Shown: in pieces, positions 7,788-17,180 of the stretch
Position numbering within the stretch: position 1 is the stretch's first letter
How the letters are laid out: every line of letters begins with the position of its first letter
Source: Bacteroides timonensis
GTDB lineage: Bacteria > Bacteroidota > Bacteroidia > Bacteroidales > Bacteroidaceae
Direction of reading: 5' to 3'
Assembly: GCF_000513195.1 (NCBI RefSeq)
Contig: NZ_CBVI010000001.1
Span: 186,001 to 250,000 of the forward strand
DNA length: 64,000 nucleotides
Notes under the pieces: model-generated
Database searches by the model: none
The model's input: the letters and a program-made list of their open reading frames with translations, nothing else
What the model was told of the DNA's origin: nothing
Made by a program: the position numbers and the translations under genes

Positions 7788-9326
7788 ATGAGTACATCCA
7801 AACACCCTAAAGGTCTTTACCTTATCTTCGCTACCAGCACGGCGGAACGTTTCAGCTACTATGGTATGCGTGCTATCTTCATCCTGTTTTTAACTCAGGC
7901 GCTTCTGTTCGACAAGGAGCATGCCGCCTCTATTTATGGCAGCTACACCGGACTGGTTTATCTTACCCCGCTTATCGGTGGATATATCGCAGATAAATAC
8001 TGGGGCATCCGGCGTTCTGTTTTCTGGGGTGCCATGATGATGGCAGTGGGGCAATTCCTGATGTTCTTCAGCGCTTCGATGCTGGATGTCAAGGAACTTT
8101 CTCACTGGTTGATGTACGGAGGACTTACCTTTCTTATATTAGGAAACGGATGTTTCAAACCGACAGTTACAACATTGGTAGGACAACTTTATGAACCGGG
8201 AGACAGGCGACTAGACTCCGCTTATACCATATTCTATATGGGAGTAAATGTGGGTTCATTCTTTGCTCCATTAGTCTGCGGCTACTTCGGTGAAACAGGC
8301 GACCCTAACGACTTCAAATGGGGATTCCTGATTGCGGCAATTGTTACTGTACTTACGGTTATTCTGTTTCAAACGCAGAAAAATAAATATCTTATCGGAC
8401 CTGACGGACAACCACTCGGTATTATACCGGATGCAAAACGCGAACATCCCAAAGAGAACAAAACGGCTCAACAAACTGCCATAGATAAAGATAAGACTAT
8501 TCGCAAATACCTGCTTCTCGCCATATTAGCCATCGTTATTGCCAGCTTCTTCTACTGGTGCTTCGGCAATGACTGGTTCAGTATCGGCATCTTCACTGCA
8601 TGTATTGTTTTCCCTGTCAGCATCTTACTGGATGGTTCACTTACTAAAATAGAGCGCAGTCGTATCTTCGTTATTTATATCATAGCTTTCTTTGTTATCT
8701 TCTTCTGGGCCGCCTACGAACAGGCAGGTGCTTCGCTTACTCTCTTTGCAGCGGAACAAACTGACCGTTTCGTCTTCGGCTGGGAAATGCCGGCTTCGTG
8801 GATACAGTCTTTCAATCCGTTCTTTGTCGTAATTCTGGCTGCCATCATGCCGGGAGTATGGGGATTCCTCAGTAAACGAAATGCAGAACCGGCTTCTCCT
8901 ACCAAACAGGCCATCGGTTTACTTTTGCTCTCTTTGGGGTATCTGATTATTTGTTTTGGCGTAAAAGATGTTCAACCAGGCGTAAAGGTTAGTCTTATCT
9001 GGTTGACCGGACTTTATTTTATCCACACCGTAGGCGAGTTATGCCTCTCTCCTATCGGTTTGTCAATGGTAAACAAACTGACACCTATCCGCTTTGCTTC
9101 GTTGATGATGGGAATATGGTATCTATCAATGTCCACCGCCAATAAATTTGCCGGGACTCTTGCCGGCCTTTATCCCGAAGACGGCAAGGTGAAAACCTTA
9201 CTAGGATTCCGCATTGAAAATATGTTCGACTTCTTTATGGTATTCGTTATCATGTCCGGAGTAGCCTCCCTTATCCTCTTCCTACTCTCAAAGAAATTAC
9301 AGAAGATGATGCATGGAGTGGAATAA
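7788..9326 (+). CDS. Proton-dependent oligopeptide (POT) transporter
   Basis: A 512-residue inner-membrane protein with at least twelve hydrophobic helices. The N-terminal motif AERFSYYGMRAIF (E20-R21-F22...Y25-G26) is the ExxERFxYYG proton-coupling signature of the POT/PTR2 branch of the major facilitator superfamily, which imports di- and tripeptides with protons. The FYMGVNVGSFFAPL segment is the second family signature. A TAACTTTG -7 box sits about 35 bp upstream. It is transcribed away from the retron. Confidence 0.92.
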   Translation: MSTSKHPKGLYLIFATSTAERFSYYGMRAIFILFLTQALLFDKEHAASIYGSYTGLVYLTPLIGGYIADKYWGIRRSVFWGAMMMAVGQFLMFFSASMLDVKELSHWLMYGGLTFLILGNGCFKPTVTTLVGQLYEPGDRRLDSAYTIFYMGVNVGSFFAPLVCGYFGETGDPNDFKWGFLIAAIVTVLTVILFQTQKNKYLIGPDGQPLGIIPDAKREHPKENKTAQQTAIDKDKTIRKYLLLAILAIVIASFFYWCFGNDWFSIGIFTACIVFPVSILLDGSLTKIERSRIFVIYIIAFFVIFFWAAYEQAGASLTLFAAEQTDRFVFGWEMPASWIQSFNPFFVVILAAIMPGVWGFLSKRNAEPASPTKQAIGLLLLSLGYLIICFGVKDVQPGVKVSLIWLTGLYFIHTVGELCLSPIGLSMVNKLTPIRFASLMMGIWYLSMSTANKFAGTLAGLYPEDGKVKTLLGFRIENMFDFFMVFVIMSGVASLILFLLSKKLQKMMHGVE

Positions 9327-9332
9327 AAATCG

Positions 9333-9340
9333 TATTTTTG
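9333..9340 (+). promoter_or_regulatory. -7 box for hpt
   Basis: TATTTTTG in the 39-bp gap before hpt matches TAnnTTTG; no -33 match. Confidence 0.45.
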
Positions 9341-9365
9341 TGCCAATTTTAAAAATCTATCCCTT

Positions 9366-9902
9366 ATGGACACCATACAAATAAAAGACAAAAAGTTCAC
9401 TGTTTCCATCAAGGAACAGGACATTCTGAAAGAAGTAACCCGCGTTGCAAATGAAATTAATCGCGATCTGGCTGGTAAAAATCCTCTGTTTCTCAGCGTC
9501 CTGAACGGCTCGTTTATGTTTACTGCTGATCTGATGAAAAACATTACTATCCCCTGCGAGATTTCTTTCGTGAAGCTGGCTTCTTATCAGGGGGTGTCCT
9601 CTACCGGAGTTATCAAGGAAGTGATCGGTATTACCGAAGATCTGACAGACCGCACGGTAGTGATTGTGGAAGATATTGTAGATACAGGTCTGACTATGCA
9701 ACGTCTGTTGGACACGCTGGGCACACGTAACCCGAAAGAAATCCATATCGCTTCGTTGCTGGTGAAACCCGATAAATTGAAAGTAGATTTGAATATAGAA
9801 TACGTAGCCATGGAAATTCCCAATGACTTCATTGTAGGTTATGGATTGGATTATGACGGCTTCGGGCGCAATTATGCGGACATTTATACAGTGGTAGATT
9901 AA
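9366..9902 (+). CDS. hpt: Hypoxanthine phosphoribosyltransferase
   Basis: This 178-residue cytoplasmic enzyme salvages hypoxanthine (and often guanine) to IMP/GMP using PRPP. The PRPP-binding loop VVIVEDIVDTG is at residues 98-108, and the flexible-loop SYQG and the C-terminal GYGLDYDGFGRN segment that closes over the purine are present. Length fits the family. It has its own -7 box and is followed, after a palindromic spacer, by adk. Confidence 0.95.
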   Translation: MDTIQIKDKKFTVSIKEQDILKEVTRVANEINRDLAGKNPLFLSVLNGSFMFTADLMKNITIPCEISFVKLASYQGVSSTGVIKEVIGITEDLTDRTVVIVEDIVDTGLTMQRLLDTLGTRNPKEIHIASLLVKPDKLKVDLNIEYVAMEIPNDFIVGYGLDYDGFGRNYADIYTVVD

Positions 9903-9909
9903 AAGGATC

Positions 9910-10062
9910 AGAGCCATACCCGAGCCGTGTCTGGTCCGTACCCGGTCCGTACCTCCTTCGTATAAAAGTACCTTTATACGGAGAAGACACGGAGCAAGTA
10001 CGGAGAGGATACGGACCAAGCACGGGGCATGTACGGACATGATACGGAGTAAGGCTACACGA
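9910..10062. repeat. Self-similar palindromic spacer between hpt and adk
   Basis: The spacer repeats variants of GGTCCGTACC and TACGGAGAGG, with a central hairpin CGTATAAA / TTTATACG. Units are imperfect and of both orientations. No gene is supported here. Confidence 0.6.
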
Positions 10063-10141
10063 ATAAGGTCAAAGACATGATTTGTAGAAAAGAATTTTGA
10101 ATTAGGTATAATATAAGTAACAGTTAAATTGTAAATCACAA

Positions 10142-10714
10142 ATGTTGAACATTGTAATTTTCGGTGCTCCCGGTTCAGGAAAGGGAACACAAAGTGAGAA
10201 AATCGTAGAGAAGTACGGTATTAACCACATCTCAACCGGTGACGTGCTGCGTGCAGAAATCAAGAACGGCACAGAACTGGGCAAAACAGCTAAAAGTTAT
10301 ATCGATCAAGGTCAGTTGATCCCTGACGAACTGATGATTGATATCCTTGCAAGTGTATTCGACAGCTTCGAAAACAGCAAAGGTGTAATCTTCGACGGTT
10401 TCCCCCGTACGATTGCACAGGCAGAGGCTCTGAAGAAAATGCTTGCTGAAAGAAATCAGGGAGTAAGTGTTATGCTTGACCTGGATGTACCTGAAGAGGA
10501 ACTGATGATCCGCCTCATCAAACGTGGTAAAGATTCCGGTCGTGCCGACGACAACGAAGAGACTATCAAGAAACGCCTCCTTGTTTATCACTCACAGACT
10601 TCTCCGCTGATTGACTGGTACAAACAGGAAGGACAATACCAGCACATCAAAGGACAAGGTGCGTTGGAAGAAATCTTTGCCGATGTTTGCGCTGCGATTG
10701 ACGCTGCAAAGTAA
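10142..10714 (+). CDS. adk: Adenylate kinase
   Basis: The cytoplasmic enzyme interconverts ATP + AMP with 2 ADP. The P-loop GAPGSGKGT is at residues 8-16, the AMP-binding DGFPR at 85-89, and LIKRGKDSGRADDNEETIKKR forms the lid region. At 190 residues it is the short form without the zinc-type lid insertion. It is followed by a strong terminator. Confidence 0.96.
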   Translation: MLNIVIFGAPGSGKGTQSEKIVEKYGINHISTGDVLRAEIKNGTELGKTAKSYIDQGQLIPDELMIDILASVFDSFENSKGVIFDGFPRTIAQAEALKKMLAERNQGVSVMLDLDVPEEELMIRLIKRGKDSGRADDNEETIKKRLLVYHSQTSPLIDWYKQEGQYQHIKGQGALEEIFADVCAAIDAAK

Positions 10715-10736
10715 AGTTACACAATCATAATTCAGA

Positions 10737-10776
10737 AGCGCGGTAATACCCATGAAAATGTTATTACCGCGCTTTG
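10737..10776 (+). terminator. Terminator after adk
   Basis: Inverted repeat AGCGCGGTAATA / TATTACCGCGCT with a short loop, followed by TTGTTATT. It can also serve the convergent AraC gene in the other direction only weakly. Confidence 0.75.
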
Positions 10777-10809
10777 TTATTCTCCCGTCTGCCCTAAAAT
10801 AACAAGTAA

Positions 10810-11652
10810 CTATTTCACGATCTTCTTTTTATATTCACGCGGGGTACATTTGATTTTCCTAAAAAATGTAGCATTAAACCGGGCTACAGAATTGAATCCA
10901 CATTCGTATGCAATGTCGGTAATGCTCATATCGGTAGTCAGTAATTTACGTTGTGCATGAGCTATTCTTAACTCAGCAACATAGTCACTTATTGTAGTAC
11001 CAAATGCCTTCTTAAATATATGATTGGCATAATCAGGGTGCAGACCTACTGCATCACCGATATCATTGGCTTTAATATCATTACAATAATTCTTAGTAAG
11101 ATATATGGTTATTTTTTCGATAAGTGTTGTTTGGTATGAAGCCAATGCTATACCATCATCTGAAGACTGCAAGTGATGAGCCATACGAGTGATTCTGGTC
11201 TGCATTTCTAATAAAATAAGATCCGATTGCACATTTACGCCGCTATCTTTCAACCAATTATTTAGTAAGAACTCATCATATTGAGAATATTCATCTGTTT
11301 GTTCATATAGAATATCTCCTCTGAGCAAGCTGTCTACAAACTGTGCCGGAAGCTTCCAAGATAAAAAATGCGCAAAAGGAATGGTACATACATAATACTT
11401 TTCTACATTCTCATAATGAATTATTTGGTGAGGAATAAGTCCCCAGAATATCGTAAACCGCTTATTGGGTATCGTTATTTTTTCGCTGTGTCGCAAGTAA
11501 GTGATATTCCCTTGGGGCAGGTAATTTATCTCTATTTCATTATGCCTATCGTATCTGGGCATAACACGGGGTATCCATGTCTCACATGTAAGTCCATAAG
11601 GTTTAAACTCCTCACGAAACTTATCAAAACTGTAATATTTCTCGGAATTCAT
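10810..11652 (-). CDS. AraC-family regulator, cupin-type sensor (280 aa)
   Basis: The N-terminal half begins with a sugar-sensor-like beta barrel (HNEIEINYLPQGNITYL; about residues 35-55) as in cupin-type AraC proteins. The C-terminal 100 residues form the DNA-binding domain, with DIGDAVGLHPDYANHIFKKA and the tail SITDIAYECGFNSVARFNATF ... CTPREYKK. It is divergent from the 11727 gene with 74 bp between starts, so it most likely controls that gene in response to a carbohydrate or nucleoside-like ligand. That regulatory link is inferred from position. Confidence 0.9.
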   Translation of the reverse strand: MNSEKYYSFDKFREEFKPYGLTCETWIPRVMPRYDRHNEIEINYLPQGNITYLRHSEKITIPNKRFTIFWGLIPHQIIHYENVEKYYVCTIPFAHFLSWKLPAQFVDSLLRGDILYEQTDEYSQYDEFLLNNWLKDSGVNVQSDLILLEMQTRITRMAHHLQSSDDGIALASYQTTLIEKITIYLTKNYCNDIKANDIGDAVGLHPDYANHIFKKAFGTTISDYVAELRIAHAQRKLLTTDMSITDIAYECGFNSVARFNATFFRKIKCTPREYKKKIVK

Positions 11653-11697
11653 TATATTCGTATATAAAAATAGAGAGTGTTATTCACATTTTGGTGG

Positions 11698-11705
11698 TAA
11701 ATTTG
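11698..11705 (+). promoter_or_regulatory. -7 box for the DUF1593 gene
   Basis: TAAATTTG matches TAnnTTTG, 22 bp before the ATG at 11727, inside the divergent AraC intergenic region. Confidence 0.5.
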
Positions 11706-11726
11706 CAAAAATAATCTTTAAATGCC

Positions 11727-13061
11727 ATGAAAAAAGTACTTTTCTTCTTTTTCTTTCTTACAGCATGGAGCCTTTATTCAGAGGCGCAAGTGGCTAATGA
11801 GGACAAACATCGGCTGATTGTAACCACTGATTTAGGGGGAACTGATCCGGATGATATCCAGTCAATGATACACTTGTTATTATGCTCTAATGTAATCGAC
11901 ATTGAGGGATTAATCAGTTCACAAGTCTGGATGGACGACCCGGATAAAACAGCTAAAATTTCAGAGGTAGTAGAACAGTTTGGAGAAGTTCTTCCTCGTT
12001 TGAATAAACATGCAGAAGGATATCCCAGTTTGAATCAACTGCGGGCAATTATTAAACGAGGGCAACCTTCCTCTAATATGACCGGAGTAGGTCAAGGTAA
12101 AGATTCTCCGGGATCAGAACTGATAATCTCGGTAGTTGATAAGAAAAAGGATCAACGCCCCGTATGGCTTGCAGCTTGGGGTGGAATGAATACGATAGCA
12201 CAAGCTTTATGGAAAGTGAAGCATACACGCAGCGAGAAAGACCTTAAGAAGTTTACTGCAAAAATCCGCATATATGATGTTCTAGGGCAAGATGATGCCG
12301 GAGCCTGGATAGCCAAGAACTTCCCGGAAATAGTATATATCAGAAATAAAGAAGTATATGGTTGGGGACCTTCCGATCAATGGCTTAAACAGAATATTCA
12401 AAGTCATCAGCCATTAGGCAAGCATTATCCTGACCGGAAGTGGGCAACGGAAGGTGACTCTCCAGCTTTCTTTTATGTATATGCCAATGGTCTGAATGTG
12501 CCCGACTCACTTGAATATGGAGGATGGGGCGGTCGTTTCTCCAATCAAAAGACGAGTGGTATACGAGGTATGGATTTTATAGTGCGCAGCGGGAAAGATG
12601 AAACGCAATATGACCCTTATTATATGCATGGAAGCTGTAAAGAGGGCTGTGCCGCCATCAACAAATGGCAGCAGCACATTTGGAATAATTTTGCAGCACG
12701 TATGTTGTGGACTACAACCGATGATTATAAAGCGGTGAATCACCATCCGCATGCAGTGCTTGATGGAGACCGTTCGCTGAAATGTATTTTTAAGAAGGTA
12801 AAAGCCGGAAATTCCATAGTTTTAGATGCTGGCGGTTCAACTGATCCTGATGGTAACAAGCTGATATACAAGTGGAGTGTTTATACTGAACCAAGCAGTT
12901 ACAAAGGTGAAGTAAAAATAGAAGGGGATAATGCGGAAAAATGCAAAGTGCATATTCCTGCTGACGCTGCGGGCAAAAACATACATATCATTTTAGAATT
13001 GACGGATGAAGCAACTCCGGCACTTACCGTTTATAGACGAGTAGTGCTAAAAATAAGTTAG
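11727..13061 (+). CDS. Secreted nucleoside-hydrolase-like protein (DUF1593)
   Basis: A signal peptide (residues 1-20, ending SEAQ) is followed by a nucleoside-hydrolase-like domain: TTDLGGTDPDDIQS (from residue 33) carries the Asp cluster that binds calcium in this superfamily, and AWGGMNTIAQAL and DSPAFFYV fit DUF1593. The last 95 residues resemble a PKD/Ig-like domain (VLDAGGSTDPDGNKLIYKWSV). In related proteins the substrate is unproven; a glycosidic or ribosidic bond is likely. It is divergent from, and presumably regulated by, the AraC gene. The pair separates adk from obgE, which looks like an insertion in a housekeeping run. Confidence 0.88.
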   Translation: MKKVLFFFFFLTAWSLYSEAQVANEDKHRLIVTTDLGGTDPDDIQSMIHLLLCSNVIDIEGLISSQVWMDDPDKTAKISEVVEQFGEVLPRLNKHAEGYPSLNQLRAIIKRGQPSSNMTGVGQGKDSPGSELIISVVDKKKDQRPVWLAAWGGMNTIAQALWKVKHTRSEKDLKKFTAKIRIYDVLGQDDAGAWIAKNFPEIVYIRNKEVYGWGPSDQWLKQNIQSHQPLGKHYPDRKWATEGDSPAFFYVYANGLNVPDSLEYGGWGGRFSNQKTSGIRGMDFIVRSGKDETQYDPYYMHGSCKEGCAAINKWQQHIWNNFAARMLWTTTDDYKAVNHHPHAVLDGDRSLKCIFKKVKAGNSIVLDAGGSTDPDGNKLIYKWSVYTEPSSYKGEVKIEGDNAEKCKVHIPADAAGKNIHIILELTDEATPALTVYRRVVLKIS

Positions 13062-13106
13062 AAATGCCCTCCGCTACGGATTAATAAATAAAAAGGAATA
13101 AAAAAG

Positions 13107-13138
13107 TTTGAGGTAGTCTTGGAGAATCGTTACTTTTG
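13107..13138 (+). promoter_or_regulatory. obgE operon promoter
   Basis: TTTG (13107-13110), 20 nt, then TACTTTTG (13131-13138): a near-perfect Bacteroidetes promoter. It likely drives obgE, pgeF, lspA and following genes. Confidence 0.8.
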
Positions 13139-13185
13139 CATCGAAAAAGAAAATAAGTATTTTAAAATCAATCGTAAGGAAAGAA

Positions 13186-14358
13186 ATGGCTGAATCGAAC
13201 TTTGTTGACTACGTAAAGATATATTGCCGCTCTGGAAAGGGCGGACGAGGCTCTACGCACATGAGGCGTGAGAAATACATACCCAATGGCGGCCCCGACG
13301 GAGGTGACGGAGGACGAGGAGGTCACATCATCCTGCGCGGTAACCGTAACTATTGGACGCTGTTGCATTTGCGCTACGACCGCCATGCACTGGCCGGACA
13401 TGGAGAATCCGGTTCCAAGAACCGCAGTTTTGGTAAGGACGGAGAAGATAAGATTATTGAAGTTCCCTGTGGCACAGTAGTATACAATGCCGAAACGGGC
13501 GAATACATCTGCGACGTCACCGAGCATGGACAAGAAGTTATCATGCTGAAAGGCGGACGCGGCGGACTGGGTAACTGGCACTTCAAGACAGCCACCCGTC
13601 AGGCACCCCGCTTTGCACAACCGGGCGAACCGATGCAGGAAATGACAGTAATCATGGAGCTGAAACTCTTGGCAGACGTAGGTCTGGTAGGTTTCCCGAA
13701 TGCCGGAAAATCAACCTTGCTTGCTTCCGTATCTGCCGCCAAGCCCAAGATAGCCAACTATCCATTCACCACATTGGAACCCAATCTGGGTATTGTTTCT
13801 TACCGTGACAGCAAGTCGTTTGTCATGGCGGACATTCCCGGTATCATTGAAGGAGCCAGTGCAGGAAAAGGGTTGGGATTGCGCTTTCTGCGCCATATCG
13901 AGCGTAATTCTCTGTTGCTCTTCATGGTGCCTGCCGATAGCGACGATATCCGGAAAGAATATGAAATCCTGTTGAATGAACTGAGCACTTTCAATCCTGA
14001 AATGCTGGACAAGCAACGGGTACTTGCCATCACCAAAAGCGATATGCTCGATCAGGAATTGATGGACGAAATAGAGCCTACACTCCCTGCAAACGTTCCG
14101 CATGTATTCATTTCTTCCATTACCGGTATGGGACTTTCCGTGCTGAAAGATATTCTTTGGGAAGAGTTGAATAAAGATAGCAACAAAATAGAAGCTATCG
14201 TTCACCGTCCGAAAGATGTAAGCAAACTCCAGCAAGAGTTGAAAGACATGGGTGAGGATGAGGACCTCAGCTATGAATATGTGGAAGATGACGAGGACGT
14301 GGAAGACCTGGAAGACTTTGAGTATGAGGAAGAGGACTGGGAGGATGACAAGCAATGA
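13186..14358 (+). CDS. obgE: GTPase Obg
   Basis: The glycine-rich Obg fold occupies residues 1-158, followed by a GTPase domain with the G1 loop GFPNAGKST (169-177), the G3 DIPG, and TKSD as the G4 base-specificity motif. Obg associates with the large ribosomal subunit and links ribosome assembly to stress signalling. Length (390 aa) is normal. The last 45 residues are a strongly acidic Asp/Glu tail, common in Bacteroidetes Obg. The stop overlaps the pgeF start (ATGA, 14355-14358). Confidence 0.96.
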   Translation: MAESNFVDYVKIYCRSGKGGRGSTHMRREKYIPNGGPDGGDGGRGGHIILRGNRNYWTLLHLRYDRHALAGHGESGSKNRSFGKDGEDKIIEVPCGTVVYNAETGEYICDVTEHGQEVIMLKGGRGGLGNWHFKTATRQAPRFAQPGEPMQEMTVIMELKLLADVGLVGFPNAGKSTLLASVSAAKPKIANYPFTTLEPNLGIVSYRDSKSFVMADIPGIIEGASAGKGLGLRFLRHIERNSLLLFMVPADSDDIRKEYEILLNELSTFNPEMLDKQRVLAITKSDMLDQELMDEIEPTLPANVPHVFISSITGMGLSVLKDILWEELNKDSNKIEAIVHRPKDVSKLQQELKDMGEDEDLSYEYVEDDEDVEDLEDFEYEEEDWEDDKQ

Positions 14359-15176
14359 TTGCTCTGACAGAAGATAAACGAATGTTGGGATACGGGGTTA
14401 TGACACCGTACTCCAACATTTTTTGTTTCGCAACTACCCGCCGGGGAGGTTTCAGCAAAGGAGATTATGCTTCTTTCAACTGTACGCCTTACACGGGGGA
14501 TGATGCGGAATCTGTCCGTCGCAATCAGGAATTGCTCTGCAACTCCATGCCTCAACAGCCTAAAGAATTAGTCATTCCGTTCCAGACACATGGTACAAAG
14601 GTGGAGGTGATTGATAAAAAGTATCTCAATGCCACATCTGGCGAGCGCACGGCCATGCTGCAAGGAGTGGATGCACTAATCACCAAGGAACCGGGTTGCT
14701 GCATTTGTATTTCTACGGCAGACTGTATTCCTATCCTGTTGTATGATCGCAAGAACCAAGTGGTAGCCGCTGCCCATGCGGGTTGGCGGGGAACGGTGAA
14801 TTACATAGCCGGATATACTCTCGACAGGATGCGGGCACTCTACGGAACCGATGGAAAAGACGTAATCGCTTGTATCGGCCCCGGCATATCCTTGCCTTCT
14901 TTTGAAGTGGGCGAAGAAGTGTACGAAGCTTTCCGCATGAACGGTTTTGCAATGGATTATATATCAGAATGGAAACCGGAAACACATAAGCATCATATCG
15001 ATCTATGGGCTGCGAACCGGATGCAGTTGCTCGACTTCGGTGTACCCGGCGAGCAAATAGAAACATCTGGCATTTGTACCTATATGAGGCATGAAGAATT
15101 TTTCTCGGCAAGACGGCTGGGGATTAAATCAGGACGTATACTATCGGGAATTATGATAGTAGACACAAAACCATAA
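14355..15176 (+). CDS. pgeF: Peptidoglycan editing factor PgeF (YfiH/laccase-domain)
   Basis: This multicopper-oxidase-like (DUF152) protein hydrolyses wrongly incorporated amino acids such as Ser from UDP-MurNAc precursors; older names call it polyphenol oxidase. The zinc ligands are His79 in QTHG, Cys124 in TADCIP and His141 in HAGWRGT. Length 273 aa is normal. It is translationally coupled to obgE through a 4-bp overlap and precedes lspA by 10 bp, so it is part of the same operon. Confidence 0.93.
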   Translation: MIALTEDKRMLGYGVMTPYSNIFCFATTRRGGFSKGDYASFNCTPYTGDDAESVRRNQELLCNSMPQQPKELVIPFQTHGTKVEVIDKKYLNATSGERTAMLQGVDALITKEPGCCICISTADCIPILLYDRKNQVVAAAHAGWRGTVNYIAGYTLDRMRALYGTDGKDVIACIGPGISLPSFEVGEEVYEAFRMNGFAMDYISEWKPETHKHHIDLWAANRMQLLDFGVPGEQIETSGICTYMRHEEFFSARRLGIKSGRILSGIMIVDTKP

Positions 15177-15186
15177 CTTTTTTAAT

Positions 15187-15831
15187 ATGAAGAACATTTT
15201 GTCCAAAGGGCAACTATCGATCCTCATTGTACTGGGAATTTTGATTCTTGACCAAGTCATAAAGATTGAAGTTAAAACGAATATGTTTTATAATGAAAGC
15301 ATTCATATCACGGATTGGTTTTATCTTCGCTTTATAGAAAATCCCGGTATGGCTTTTGGTATGCAGATAGTGCCTAAAGCCATTCAGACTGTTGCCCGCA
15401 CAATATTTGCCATCGCGATTGGATGGTATATCGTCATACTTATTAAAGCTAAATATAAGCGTGGTTATATTGCATGTGTTTCGTTGATACTGGCAGGAGC
15501 TATCGGGAATATCATCGACAGCATATTCTATGGCGTTATTTTCAGTAAGAGTACACCCGCCGAGATTTCTACTTTCGTACCTATAGGAGAAGGATATACC
15601 GGTTGGCTGCATGGAAAAGTGGTCGATATGTTCTACTTTCCTCTTTTTGAGTTTGACTGGCCAAGCTGGATGCCATTTATAGGAGGAGACAATTTTGTAT
15701 TCTTCAGTCCGGTATTCAATTTAGCGGATGCTGCCATCAGTTGCGGAGTGATTATTTTATTTTTATTTTACATGAAAAGTTTAAATAGCAGTTTTAGTTT
15801 ATGTACCAGATCACCGTATCAGAAGAAATAA
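15187..15831 (+). CDS. lspA: Lipoprotein signal peptidase
   Basis: Inner-membrane aspartic protease that cleaves the signal from diacylglyceryl-prolipoproteins. Four hydrophobic segments are visible. Asp147 in KVVDMFYF and Asp181 in FNLADAAIS match the catalytic Asp pair, and GNIIDS (107-112) is also conserved. A longer loop of about 30 residues between GNIID and VVD is typical of the Bacteroidetes form. Its last 31 bp overlap the next gene. Confidence 0.94.
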   Translation: MKNILSKGQLSILIVLGILILDQVIKIEVKTNMFYNESIHITDWFYLRFIENPGMAFGMQIVPKAIQTVARTIFAIAIGWYIVILIKAKYKRGYIACVSLILAGAIGNIIDSIFYGVIFSKSTPAEISTFVPIGEGYTGWLHGKVVDMFYFPLFEFDWPSWMPFIGGDNFVFFSPVFNLADAAISCGVIILFLFYMKSLNSSFSLCTRSPYQKK

Positions 15832-16466
15832 AAAATGCCTGCCCCATCTTCAAAGGCGCAGCCGTCTATGCAGAAGTTACCAATACAGCCTTTTGCGAAG
15901 GGCTTTGGGAAGAAATCAACACTTTCACCCGGGAACTGACTTCCACTACCCAGCCGGAGGACATCAAACTGCAACCCGCCATTGCAGCTACCCGCGAAGC
16001 TTATAAACGTTGCGGCAAAGACCCCAGCCGTTACCGTCCCTCTGCCGAAGCCTTGCGCCGCCGTTTGATGCGCGGAATTGCCCTTTACCAAATAGATACA
16101 TTGGTTGACCTGATTAATCTGGTATCCCTGCGCACCGGTTATTCCATCGGTGGTTTCGATGCGGACAAAATACAGGGCACTGACCTCAAACTGGGAGTTG
16201 GACGCGCTGAAGAACCATTCGAAGGTATCGGACGGGGCGTGCTGAACATCGAAGGACTTCCGGTCTATCGCGATGCCGTAGGCGGTATCGGTACTCCCAC
16301 CAGCGACAACGAACGTACCAAAATGGATTTAGGCACCCAGCATATCCTTGCCATCGTCAATGGTTACAGCGGACAGGAAGGTCTGCGGGAAGCTGCCGAG
16401 ATGATACAGGAGTTACTGAAAAAATATACTTTTTCGAATGGAGGAGAAATTATCTATTTTGAATAA
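15801..16466 (+). CDS. B3/B4 tRNA-binding-domain protein
   Basis: A 221-residue cytoplasmic protein made of a B3/B4 domain as found in the beta subunit of phenylalanyl-tRNA synthetase, where it helps edit mischarged tRNA. The family pattern is visible in REAYKRCGKDPSRYRPSAEAL (about residues 68-88) and LVDLINLVSLRTGYSIGGFD. Stand-alone members are presumed trans-editing or amino-acid-binding proteins, unproven. The start lies inside lspA (31 bp overlap), indicating coupling. Confidence 0.88.
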   Translation: MYQITVSEEIKNACPIFKGAAVYAEVTNTAFCEGLWEEINTFTRELTSTTQPEDIKLQPAIAATREAYKRCGKDPSRYRPSAEALRRRLMRGIALYQIDTLVDLINLVSLRTGYSIGGFDADKIQGTDLKLGVGRAEEPFEGIGRGVLNIEGLPVYRDAVGGIGTPTSDNERTKMDLGTQHILAIVNGYSGQEGLREAAEMIQELLKKYTFSNGGEIIYFE

Positions 16467-16484
16467 CAAGAAGGACCTTTAATC

Positions 16485-17111
16485 ATGAACATATTCTTTC
16501 TGCTACTATCATTCGCACTGGCTTATACTCCGCCCGAAGAGAAACCAAGTTTCTCGCAAATGGAAATCAATCATATCCGGGTTACTACACCGGGGCTTTT
16601 CGATAACGAAAATTTGTTAGAATTGCATCTGGAGCAAATACCTGATACCGCCTATTGCTTTCCGCTTCCCGGAGGAAAAGTGATTTCTCCTTACGGACGC
16701 GGTAGCGGCCGTCACTCGGGTATTGATATCAAGACTTGCGCCAAAGACACAATACGCAGTGCTTTCGATGGCATTGTACGTATGTCGAAGCCTTACAGTG
16801 CTTACGGTAACGTAATCGTTGTGCGCCATTCTTCGGGATTGGAAACGATATACAGTCATAATTTTAAGAATCTTGTTCAGAGTGGTGATGTCGTAAAGGC
16901 CGGACAACCCATTGCACTGACCGGACGTACCGGACGGGCCAGCACCGAACACCTTCATTTTGAAACCCGCATCAACGGACAGCATTTCAACCCCAATCTC
17001 ATTTTCGATTTCAAAGAAAGGACACTCCGCAAAGAGTGTATTCACTGCACCAAGAGTGGAAAAGGCGTCATCGTGAAGCCTGCAACAAAAAAAACAGCCG
17101 GAACCAGCTAA
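16485..17111 (+). CDS. M23-family peptidoglycan endopeptidase
   Basis: A signal peptide (residues 1-15) and a LytM/M23 zinc peptidase domain: HSGID gives His77 and Asp81, and HLHFE gives the HxH pair at 156-158. The enzyme would cut cross-bridges of cell-wall peptides in the periplasm. A basic, Lys-rich tail with two Cys (about 183-186) follows. It belongs to the rightward operon, 18 bp after the B3/B4 gene. Confidence 0.9.
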   Translation: MNIFFLLLSFALAYTPPEEKPSFSQMEINHIRVTTPGLFDNENLLELHLEQIPDTAYCFPLPGGKVISPYGRGSGRHSGIDIKTCAKDTIRSAFDGIVRMSKPYSAYGNVIVVRHSSGLETIYSHNFKNLVQSGDVVKAGQPIALTGRTGRASTEHLHFETRINGQHFNPNLIFDFKERTLRKECIHCTKSGKGVIVKPATKKTAGTS

Positions 17112-17180
17112 GTATCCAAACGTTTCACTAAATTTGCAACTGTTTTACCTATAAAACGACATGAACTTATAAACAATTCA

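Noticed and set aside
9357..10190. 277-codon reverse-strand frame across hpt and adk
   Set aside because: Shadow of hpt plus the palindromic spacer; no family resemblance and two proven genes on the other strand.
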